Positions 23,301 to 35,300 of a stretch of DNA of 64,000 bases are shown here, piece by piece (position 1 is the stretch's first letter; each line of letters opens with the position of its first letter). This DNA is from Aplectana chamaeleonis (lineage: Eukaryota; Nematoda; Chromadorea; Rhabditida; Cosmocercidae). The notes beneath the pieces are model-generated. The model was not told the origin of the DNA and made no database searches. It saw only the letters and a list, made by a program, of their open reading frames with translations. Location: contig JAPDOI010000009.1 in NCBI GenBank assembly GCA_029168955.1, forward strand, positions 1,550,001 to 1,614,000. The letters are read 5' to 3'. The position numbers and the translations under genes were made by a program.

Positions 23301-26300
23301 GCACTCGTAATATCTGAAAATGTCGAAAATTGGCGATACTTCGAGATGCTTCACCATACAGTTTTGTTATCCAGTAGCACTGGTCTAATTGAAGGCCTCA
23401 CGTTTTTTAACAAATCGTCGTTTTCAAGTCGGAATTTGATATTTTCCAGAGATGAGTCCATACTCTCGGCAGCGAAAATTCGAAGGTCACCTGAGACGGA
23501 GACTGCCGACTCCTCATTCAAAGTCAGTGTTCACGGTGAAAACAGTTTTCGAGTTTTCGCCAAAAAAAAGGTTTGGGCCCATTACAACATTAATTTGAAA
23601 AAAAAACGGCTAAAAACCAGTCATGAATAGTCGTGCTATGGAGCCTCAAAAGTTTAATGTGGGACAACCGCCCCGCCCCGTCCCTCGACAACTATCAAGG
23701 AAGTGGGCGGGGCGGGCATGCCAAATTAGAGTTTTGGGGCCACTTAGAACCATTATTGGCTCGCTTTTAGCGTTTTTTTTTTTGGAAATTACACCAGAAA
23801 AATCAAGAAAATTTTATCACATTGAGGTTTAAAAGATTTTAGAATTTTTCCTCACACTTTCGGGCAATACATAGTCGGATATAAATTTAAAATGGCCGAC
23901 TGCCACATTTTTGACAATCTGAACTATAATTTGCATGATTTCAAGATACATATTTATTTGGTGGTAAGGAAAAAGAAAAAAAGGGAGAAAAAAAACTGAG
24001 GCGAAAAAGATGAAGAAGAAGAAGGAGGAAATGGAAGAAGAAAAAGAGGAAGAAGAAAAGAAGAAGAGGAAGAAGAAAATAAGGAGAAAGGGAAAGAAGA
24101 AAAGGATGAAGGGAAGGGATGGGAAAAGGAAAGAAGGAAAGAAAGAAGAAGAGGTAGAAGAAGAGGAAGAAATGAGGAATAAGAAAAGTAAGGAGATGAG
24201 CAAGAAGGAAAACAAAGTAGATTAGGAAGAAAAAGGTAGAAGAGAAGGAAGAAAAAGAGGAACCAGAAAAAGGAGAAGAGGAAGGTTAAGAGGAAGAAGA
24301 AGAGGATGAAGAAAAGAGGAAAAAGAAACAGGTGAGTAAGAAGAAAACGAAAGAAGAAGAGGTGGAGAGAAGAAAGAAGATGAAAGAGGTAGAGAAGGGG
24401 AAAAGGAGAAAGAAAGAGGAGAGAGAAATAGAAAGAAGAGGGAGAGAGAAAAGAAAGGAAAGAAGAAGAAAATGAAGAAAATGAGGAAGAAGAGAACGAG
24501 GAAAAAGGGAAAGAAGAAAAGGATAAAGAGAAGTGAGGGGAAAGGGAAGAAGAAAATAAAGAAGAAGAGAAAGAGAAGAAAACAAAGAAGAAGAGATAGA
24601 AAACGACGAAGAAGAAGAGGAAGAAAAAAAGGAAGGAGAGGAAGAAGATGATGAGGAAGAAGGGACAGTCTTAATTGCAGTGTCCACGATAAGAATCGTT
24701 TTTCTGCTTTTGCTCCTATCTTGAAGACGGTCCCATGCTGATTCTATGATGTTTTTGGAATCGTACAAAACCTTCTAGCAACAGAGTTATGGTCCCTCAA
24801 AAGTTGAGCTAAGGAAACATGGTGGACGAGTTGTCCGGGGCTTGTAACTTCCGTCTTTTGCAGCCGATGTATGCGAGCTGACCTGAGTAAAGAGAGAAGT
24901 TGGGAATAAAGGGAAGAACAGGGCTATTGATCGGAAACCATCGCTCATTTCACAATCTCGAACATTCATTTGTTCACGTCGGTGGGCGTGGAAGGTGCAT
25001 CTGGGGTGTGACGAGCTGACGGGTGTCCAACTTTGGGGCCCTAGGAGACCGTTCCGAGCTCATTTTTCTTAGATTTTCAAACGTTAAGGTTGCACTAGGC
25101 CCCGCACCTACCGATCTCCACCAAAAAATCTGACATGGTTTTTATCATGAACACTGCCTTTAAGGTATAACTTTCCCAAATAGAATTGAGTAACAATTAA
25201 TGGTCCCAATTGATTATTCTTCACGCCCTATGATCCTTATAATTTCAGCAGCTTTCCAGGTGTAAAAAACAAGAAGAAAACAATTAGCGATGCTGAACAT
25301 AGCTCTTGCAACTGGATACTCAACGAGGTTTCTCCCTACAACAAACATGATGAACATCAAGGTTCTCCAACATTCTGATACAAGTAGGACCCACTTCAAA
25401 TTACTCCTGTACTTGAAATCGACGAGTGTCCATTCCATATTCGGGATGTAGTGATTCAGGGCGGCCAGGTTGGTCCTGAAACAAAATTTCGATAATTTCC
25501 AGCTATATTCTCGAAGTGAGGCCAACTGATTAACTGAGTTGAAATGGGCAATGTGCATGGACCACCACTGTTGAACCACAAAAGCACTTACATCTGGGGA
25601 AAGCTGTTGTTTCTGTCATAGCGTCTGTACAAGGTATCAAATCGCGCCAATTAAACAACTAGTCTATAATCTACAGCAACTAATAGAAATTTAATCTAGA
25701 AAGCATTTATTGAAAATAAATTCTGTCAATAAACACCTGTTCGCGCTGGGCTCTGCGGTTGGCTCCTCGGCTGTGTAGAGCATAATCTGTGAGCCGTCGT
25801 AGGACCACGAGGCTAGCAGAACGTAACAGATTTGCTGAAACGAACTCCTTTTTTTTCTCGTAGAATCTGTTAATTGATTCTTATCCTTAAATTGAATGAA
25901 ATTTCAAAAAAGTCCATTCTTCTCGGAAACTAAATCTTGACAAAATGTTGATCTGAAATAAGAAGGTATATGAAGTGGAAAAGATAGGAGGACAATGAGG
26001 TATGGGAAGAGATGAAGGAAAGGAGACATGAGTAGAGAGATACGTAGAGTGAAAAAGACAAAAAAATTGTGCTTCAATTTTCTCGCCTCATCTTTCATTC
26101 TTACAGAGGGGAATGCACACATAATAAAACGAAGGGCAGAGATAAAGAGCTAGAGAGAGAGGGAAAACAAGAGTGAGAGCACGAAGGAAAGCAATGGAGA
26201 AAGAGAGAATGAGAGAGATAGACAGAAGCAGGGAGAGAAACAGACAGGGGGACTATCCTAGATGGGGGGGCACTCAAGGTTCAAGACAGAAATGAAATGA

Positions 26301-29300
26301 ACCGCCGATCGGAAACGTCATCGATCGATGTTTTTCTATACAGTTTTCATTACACCATGATTGATAGCCATATCAATCATCTTTCATAAGAGTTTTTGCA
26401 TTTCAAGAAAAAAACCTGGATGCCCCCCCCCCGTCTAAGATAGAGCCAAGACAGAAAGGGATAAAGAGGCAGAAAGGGACAGAAAGAGAACGAAAGACAG
26501 AAAAAGAGTGAATGGGAGAGAAAGAGAGAAAAAAGAGGAGAGCGAGAGATAGAGGAGAGAACTAGAGAGCGGGAAAACCGAAGAGAGATCAAAAGAGAGG
26601 AGTGAGCGAGAAGAGAGAGAGAATGAAAGATGAGATGAAGAAGGTGAAGCACAAGAAAGCAGAGGGGAAGGTACACATAATAATGATGCCAGACAGAAAG
26701 AGATAAAGAGGCAGAAAGGGAGAGAGAGCAAAACTGAGAGTAAGAGAGAAGGGAGAGCAAAAGAGAAAGAGGAGAGAGAGAAGAGAAAGATGAGAAAGAG
26801 AAAAAGAAGACGTAGAGGAGGAATAAAGAGAGAGAGATAGAGAAAGAGAGTGAAAGAGAGCGAAGGAAAAGCCAGCGAGAGAGACAGGGATAGAGAGGAA
26901 GAGGGAAAGGCAAACAAGGAGAGAGAAAGTAAGGAAACGGAGAGGAGAGAGAGAGCAGAGAGTGAGAGCAAGGAAGAACAGGGGAGAGAGACAGAGAGAG
27001 AGGAGAAAGAGAGATAGAGAGAGAAAGGGACAGAAAGAGAGAAAGAAAGAGAGGGAAAGATAGAGAACTAGACAGAGGAAAGAGTGAGTGAGTGAGTGAG
27101 TGAGTGAGTAGTGGAGTGAGTGAGTGAGGAGGGAGGAGGGAGGGAGGGAGGGAGGGAGGGAGGGAGGGAGGGAGGGAGGGAGGAGGGAGGGAGGGAGGGA
27201 GGGAGGGAGGGAGGGAGGGAGGGAGGGAGGGAGGGAGGGAGGGAGGAGGGAGGGAGGGGAGGGAGGGAGGGAGGGAGGGAGGGAGGGGAGGGAGGGAGGG
27301 AGGGGAGGGAGGGAGGGAGGGAGGAGGGAGGGAGGGGAGGGAGGGAGGGAGGGAGGGGAGGAGGGAGGGAGGAGAGGGAGGGAGAGGGGAGGGAGGGAGG
27401 GAGGGAGGGAGAGGGAGAGGAGGGAGGGAGGAGGGAGGGAGGGAGGAGGGAGGAGAGGGAGGGAGGAGGGAGGGAGGGAGGGAGGGAGGGAGGAGGGAGA
27501 GGGGAGGGGAGGGAGGGAGGGAGGGAGGGAGGAGGGAGGGAGGGAGGGAGGGAGGGAGGGAGGGAGGGAGGAGAGGGAGGGAGGGGAGGGAGGGAGGGAG
27601 GGAGGGAGGAGAGAGAGGAGGTGTACAGACGAAAAGATGGAGCGAGAGAAGAAAACTATGGAAACGTTCACAGTATAGTACAATATTCTTTATCAAAATA
27701 ACCTCTTTTTGGGAGGTGATTCCGGGAGAAAAGTGGACATATTGAAGCTGCGTATAAACAGAATAATCAAACTTGATGGTAGCTGATTACACTGGACAGA
27801 AATTGAAACCCCCAGACCTCCCCGCCGCTATAGATTATTTATTAAAAAGCATATGTACATTGGTGAAAACATGAACCTAGAAGTGAGGAGTGCAAAAGAG
27901 AGTCTTCATAGGGCACTTATATCCAATTCAGATTTCTCATCGAGTACAGCGCGTCTTAATTAAAAGGATGCGCGTGATTTTTTGTACAATGGGACACACT
28001 CTCACAAATGTGCATAACCCCCTGAGTGCAATTTGGTAGAGAACGGACTCTATGCAAGTAGATGTCGTTGAGAAGAATCCTTCCCCCACGGTTGACTAGG
28101 CATGTTTCAAAAGTTGTTTTTTTCTGTAGGTTACGGCTAGAATGATGTACATATGTAGTAGGTGGACCTTCGAAATTTATCAGAATTTTCACATTTTCAA
28201 TAAAGTATGGTAGGCTAATGGTCATTCTCCGAGAACCGAATGGAGCTTCACCCCAGCGAGACGGAGAGGGACATGGCCTCACTCACGAAGTGGAGATCCA
28301 ATTCTACCAAAACACGCCTTCAAAATGAGCACTCGGTCAAGTTGAAGACACCTCGCAGCAGTATGTGGAGAACGAACGCTGGATTCATGATCAGCGCCAC
28401 TAATAGCCATCCTTGGAGATAACTTCAGTCAAAAAAGACTCATCGACCAGACTACCGTATATCTAGCGTACTCCTCCTGGGACCTCCAATTACCGTGTAT
28501 TCCCCAAAATCCGAAGAAAACTAATGTCGACTTCATATTCAGCACCACAATTACTCTCCTTGAACTAAATTCTAGTCAGGTCACAGTCACCGGCACAACC
28601 ACCGCATACACTCCACGGCAACGGGAAAGAGTGGTTGTGCAGTTGCGTACTTTCATTAAGCATGATGTAGCTATAGATGGCTCGGCTCGTCAATAATCGA
28701 TTAGAAAACAGGCGATAATTTTTTTTGTGGGTTGCAGTTTTTTTCTGTTTCTTTGGTTTTTTTTGCGTTATTTCTGCGTGTTTCTATGGTTTGGATTTTA
28801 GATGCATTCGTATTGGTGTGCAGGGCGAAAACCTACCGTTTTCTTCAAGAGTACGGCGCTTTTTTTCTCCAGAATCCATAGAGAATATAAAAAATGCCGT
28901 CGGTTATTGCGAAAGGTCCGCAGAGGTGCCCAAGCACCTAGTCGACGGAAAATTATTATTTTCCGATGAAATTCCGGTGAAAAAGAAAACAAAAAAAAAC
29001 TATGAGTTACCTCCTCCAACAGACTGACACCAATACACCTAAAGTCTTTACTATAGTCACAAGCAACTCAGGCGATTTTCGGCCCCGAGCCGCAACGATT
29101 AGGAATCCGAGCCGCCTGACATTTCGGCTCGTTCTCCCAACTCCGGGCCACTGCTGTTGCTGTTCGGGCCAACCGGAATAGCCCGGACAGCAACAGCAGT
29201 TGCCCGGACAGCAACAGGAGCCGACTAGCGGATTGGGAACACGAGCCGAACTGTCAGGCGGCTCGGGGCCGATAATCGCCTGGAAAGAACAACACGAAAG

Positions 29301-32300
29301 TTTAAAAAAAAACAGAAAAAAATATCAGGGTTTCCCTTATCGATTAACAGCAAACTTGAAACCGAGCCAGCCATAGCTACAGTATGCCTCATGAAAAAAA
29401 CGCAACTGCACAATCGTCTTTTTCGGCTGCCGTGGACTGCACGTCCCGTAATCATCCACCAAAACCAACCGAGATAGCACAACGGGTAGCACTTTCCGGA
29501 AAGTTTCAGACGAATGTGAGGGGTTCAGCAAACTTCCGCTTGTGTACCTACTGAACAAGGGATCCGATTCAGATAGTTTCGAATATCCTTCCGAATGATT
29601 CGAAATATTGACAATTCCCCATCACAGTCACTAAAATAGAAAAACAAATCCGAATCGAACAGGAATCCGATCCACCGAAAAAGGCTTTTTTTTCAAATCA
29701 GCTCAAAATCAGATTATGCCAAGAAGTTTGCCTCGGATCCAATATAAAGTACGCTCTAGAACAGGCAGCAGCAGTATAAAATCTTTTTGATATCGGAAAA
29801 AAACTAAGATTGAATTCTATTCCAAGACCACACGCCCATTCGGTGCAAGGTCGGTCAAAATCTGTAACCCATGGAATAACGGATTTTCTCAACTCACCCT
29901 AAAAGTCCAGAGGCGTAAAGCGAAGCTGGACCAGCCAAATAGGGCAGGAAGACGGAAAATGGAAGACGAAAACGCACATCCCTGGTTAGAAACCATTTTG
30001 CAAATTTTGAAAACTCGCATCCTGAGTAGCCCCACCACCTGAGTCATAATCTCTTTAGAAGCCTCCCTCTGAAAGACTTTCGGGGGCGTCGAATTGTGAA
30101 TTATAGATAAACTCCCGATGTGAAACTGACGATTCGCGGTCATAAATAATCACAAATCAGATTTGCCATCTAGATGCATCCCCCTCTTCTTGGATACTTG
30201 TTTAGAGCGTTGTTTTACTCTGAGTCAGACTTGTATGCATATGTCAAATACGTCTGCTGGACGTGGAAATTGCGTATGTGTAGGAGGGAAATGGGAAGAT
30301 AATTGGCGTTTGGCGTCACTCGACGTCATTTCTACTAAAAAAACAACAGACACAATTTCAGTGGCTATAAGTTTTTTTTGCAACAATTTGGGCCCTAGTT
30401 ACTCACAGGAGGATTGAAAACGTCCCGTGGTGACGCTGCTGCAGCTGTCGTATGGTTTAGGAGCGACGCGATATTGCAGACCAGAAGATTTTGTGCACTG
30501 CGTGCATTGCGTGCTCGGTACGGCTTTACGCCACGGTTTTCAGTGACAACTATTTTTTTTAGAATGCCTCAGCACAGTCAAAGCACTCAATAGTGACAGT
30601 TGTCTTTTCATATCAGCAGCGTCCCGCCAGCGTCTCTGAGAGTTTTAGCCGCGAAATAGCCGGGAAGTAGCCCACCAGGCTCCGCAGCGGCTCTTGGTGG
30701 GCTGTTTCCCGGCTATTTCGCGGCTATTTCTCGGCTTTTCACGGAACGGACAAGAAGTAGCCAAGAAATACTCAAAAGTAAACAAAATTAATCAAGACGC
30801 AACCGTCGCCGGCTCGGCGAGCCACCATCTGGGGCCGCCAGCGCTTGGGCGGGGCCTCCAGAGGCTGAACGAGGTCCAAGTACCTCAAACTTGGGTAATT
30901 GAACCGACGAAGGTACTGACATCTGAATCATGCCTCTGGAATGCTCCGTATATCTACCGGGAGAGCATTATTTCTTGGCTATTTCGCGGCGAGCATTGAT
31001 TGGCGGCTATTTAGCGGCTATTGCGCGGCAAGCAGGCTTTCGCGGCTATTTCTCGGCCAAAACTCTCAGAGGTACATATAACTAGGGCCTAGCCCTTATC
31101 TTAATAAATCCTAATCTCCACACATGCAGACTGAACTTTTTTTTCATAATTTTTCAAAAGAATAAGAAAAGGAAGATTTTAACTAGCCATAAAATAGGAG
31201 TAGAGGCGGAGGTAGGATGCCTGAAAGCAGTAATCACAGCAGAAAAAAACCGGATTCTAGTTTTCTATGCTTTTGCTTAGACTATTTCAGAAAATAATAG
31301 GGAGAAGTCCACAAGAAAGTCTTGAATATAGGAGAAAAAACAACTGTTGAAAACAAAGACTCCCAGAAATGTATTTACGCCTGTTGGTGAGTCTTGTGCA
31401 CTGCAGACAAAGCGTCAAACCAGACGTCGCAAATAGTTCTAAGCTTTGAAATTCTTAGGCAAATGATTTTGTTTTATGTTTTTTTGTTGCGAGAACTTCT
31501 AACCTTTTTAAAAATAGGATGGGCCAATGCAAATGCTGGGATGTTAGGACTTTTTGCGACAAAGAATATTCAAAAATTCGGCAACTGTTCTTTTGGAGAA
31601 ACGAAAGGTGGACAACTGTTATATTACATGGGCGGGGTGGCCCATTAAGTCGACTTATCCACAAGATTTTCACCAATTTCCTGGCCGTTCTTTTTCGTAC
31701 TTCCGTCCTTACTGTTCCTCAAGAAACCCAACGCTTACGTTCCTGCGGAAAAACGGGCAACTTTTTCATAGTTGAATATTGCCTTCAAAGAAAGCATATC
31801 CTCTGCTTCCGAGTCAGATTTACTCTGTTCCCTCGCGCGCTTATGCGGAGCGAGGGTAGAGACAGCGAGAAAGTGTGGGAAGAAGGAGACGCAGCGTACG
31901 CGGGCCGACGCACGCGGAGAATGGAAATAAATCACATTCGGAAACAGAGGATACACGCCCGAGAAAGTTGTTGAGATGGCGACGCCCATGGAATCCTACT
32001 AGAACGCTCACACCGCTCCAAGCGTCTAAAACGAGTCGAAATCACCGTATTTCGACTAGTCTCCGCCCACTTTCTTAAACTTCCCGCCCCTTAATGCAAA
32101 CTCGTCCCAATTGATTGCTCTAATACGGTCTATTTGGCCAGTTTTTAATGCTTCTAACGACAAAAGCTTTCCAGTACAGGCCTAAAGAGCCTATTTGCTT
32201 AGCCACCTCAACAGTGCCGTCGCTAGCTTCGCTATTTCAACCGAGCGGAAATACTGCGGTGTAACTCGTCCATTTTCAATACAACACATACACAACCCGT

Positions 32301-35300
32301 TATTTCCAGAATTAAATCTGGTTTTGAGGGATTTTTCATTAGTTAGCAATACTACCAGCCCCAATCCTTCCATGCATGCAACAAAATCGGTATGTGTGCT
32401 AAATTTTTTTAGAAGACTTTTTCGCGAAAAATAGAATTTTTTTAGGATTTTTTTGCTACGATCCTCTAGTTCATGGACTTGCCTGTTCATATACGGGTTT
32501 TCCAGCGCGGGCTGACATCAAGCACTTTTTTGCTCTTCTGATTTCGCTAAATCATTCAATTCCCGTCCCCATACGTTTTTTTTTGGTGGGATCGGTGCAC
32601 TAAAATTTTGAACGTCGTGAATAGTTTTTTTCACTACAAACTTCTGAGATGAAAAACTTCTCTCAGTCTTTTATAAACAAAAAATTCTTCAAAAATTGTA
32701 TGTTTAATGCGCAAGCTTGAATATGAGGATGAAGAGTGTACAACTCTCCGGTGACTGTTTTTATGGATGGACAACTATTCCAAATGTGGGCGGGATGATG
32801 CCGTGGATTGCCTGATCGACATGATTTCCTCCACCTTCTGGCAGTTTTTCGTTGTTCTTTTGACCTCACATTTCTCCGAAAAATCCAGAAGTTATATCTC
32901 TAAAAAAACGATAAACTTGTTTCTAGATCGTGAGCACTGCCTACAATTTTCCAAGGATTACGCCAGTTTGCGGCAGCTAACTGACAATATACCCGTCGAT
33001 TACAAGCTGAGTCTTCCGAACAAGAAAACTGAAATCTTACCTGATCATATGGGAACCTCTCCAGCCGCAGATCACATGTGACGTCGGTGATCAGCGCTCG
33101 AAACAACGAAACCCTGCCGGTGTGGTCAACCTGGACATTGGTCTGCATCTCATTCTCTCGAATATTCATGTTCGCGCTGAAAATGGTCGCAATTTGAACA
33201 TGATTTCACGTTTTGTTGAAAACAGTACCAGATTTTGAAATGTAAAAGTTCTAACCAGGGAACTCCGTTTGGTCAAACTGGCCATGCCAAATGAAATGTA
33301 CTTCTCTAGAACCATTTTTAAACGAAAGGTCCGAATATGCTTATCGCAGCTGCCTAGACTCACTCTGAAAGAAGTTATAAGCGTTTTCTGAAGCTCCGCG
33401 AAAGGGTGAGGTGTCAGACAATTTTTAGGGTGATTTGAAAAAAATTTCAGGATTTCGCTAAAAACACGTATGTGGGGGTAATCTGGGTTTCTGAACACGA
33501 TTCTGGGGTCGAAATGCTAAGGTTTACTGTAGGCTAAGGTAGCCGCCATGCTATTTAGAGGGATGAAACCTATATTAAAAATGCAAAAATCGACAAGTGG
33601 ACATTAAAGGCATCGTACGCGCAGGAATCCATATATTATTTTTTCATGTTTTTGTGTAGCTTGGCCACTGTATTGAACGAAAATGTCGAAGGCGCCCACG
33701 AAAAACTTCCATTTGTAAAGAAAATTCATTTGGAACACATTGTAAATACGAATTTGAATTTCGCGCCAAAATCGTTTTTGAGGTTTTTCCGCATCTGGGG
33801 GCCTCGTCACTGTTATTTTCGAAGTTTTTCTACATGTGGAGTTTGTGCCGTAACTATTTTTCATATTGTTTGCCGGTCGGATCTACATTCTATGAGAAAG
33901 TGCTAGATGACTGGTGAGATTTGGTGGCCGATCTTCATCTTCAATCTCTTCCAACGTCATAACCCAAGGTTTCTTAAGCGCCAAAACTCACCAATGTGGT
34001 CTACCGGGCTCATTCATGAAATTGAGCCCAAAAAATGGAAATTAATTTTATCGCGAGCGATGCCTTTAAATTCGTATTCAGCACGCGCAAATAACCCCCA
34101 CATAAAATTTTGAATGAAATCTGACGCTTTGACCAAACTACCGTATACCCACCGTAATCTCCCTCTAAATAGCCCCCAAAGAAACGATTTGAGCCACATC
34201 TGTTGTCTCATTCTGGGAATAGTCAAAGGTCGATTTTGCCTTCAAAATTTTCTCCCTGTTGGAAGCTTTGAACGAGTTTAGTCAAAAACTTTGAAAGAAA
34301 AAAGGACAAACAAACCTCAAATTTGTGACCAGCACCCGAAATAACCACCCTGGGGCAATTTTAAGTCAAATCTGGAATATTTTTCTACAACGCTAGCTGA
34401 ACCCCATGGGTGATAGAAGAAAACGCTCAACCGAAAATCCGTACAAGTCCAAAATGCTATCAGTCTGTTCAAAGTTCAGAAAATGTGCTTTCGCCCAAAC
34501 TTTGACTAGGGTATTGTTGCAAACGCTGAACATGATTATGAGGTCCGTTTCCAGATTTTCGAAATATCACTGCGCTTTTTGGGGGGTACGATAGATACGA
34601 AGATCAGGGAAAAAATGCCTATAACTTTTTCATAGTGATTCTAGGCAGATGCGAAAAGCATAATCGGACTCTATGTCAAAAAATTGATTCTAATGCATTT
34701 CATTTGGAATGTCCACTCTGGCTAATAGTAGTCTCTTTGAAAGATACTTTTCTGATCATATATGAGCGCGGAAATTCTGCCAAAACGCTTACTTCCCACA
34801 CTCTCAACTGATTTTGCCAACTCTACCTGTATTTCTGAAAGTCAAATCTTGATCAATAGAAATAAATCTTGCTGCTTAATCCAATTAATATTTTAAGGTG
34901 ACAAATGTATGATTAGAATACAAAAAAAAGTTTTTTTTCTGACATTTTCACAATACTTTAGGGTAGGTAAGGTGCCTTGGGTGAAACCAGTGGAGGATTG
35001 CGCCCTGGTTAGTTCCTGAATGCGTTGAGCCAGACCACATACATACATATATGTATCTGCATGACTGCTCACTTAGGAACCCTTTTCATATCTAAAGGGC
35101 TAATGGACGCCGGTGAGGAGCATTAGGCTACGTGCTATTTTAAAATGGGGATAAACAACTTGGGTAAATATTAGGTCAAGGAGATATTATCCCAGGGAAA
35201 AACAAGCTTAGGGCAGCTATCATTCCAACTAACTCTCTAGGTATTTCCACAAACCCTCTGGCGTTAATGCAGACGCGAATTTGAGAAGTGTCACAGAGTA

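Noticed and set aside
24010..24768. Lysine/glutamate-rich plus frame and serine/phenylalanine-rich minus frame
   Set aside because: They arise from the purine-only composition. There are no domains, and the tract is inside channel intron 8.
26377..27701. Open frames of 180-440 residues on both strands
   Set aside because: They are translations of (GGGA)n and GA-rich DNA (Pro/Ser/Leu or Gly/Glu/Arg repeats only) and exist in several frames at once.
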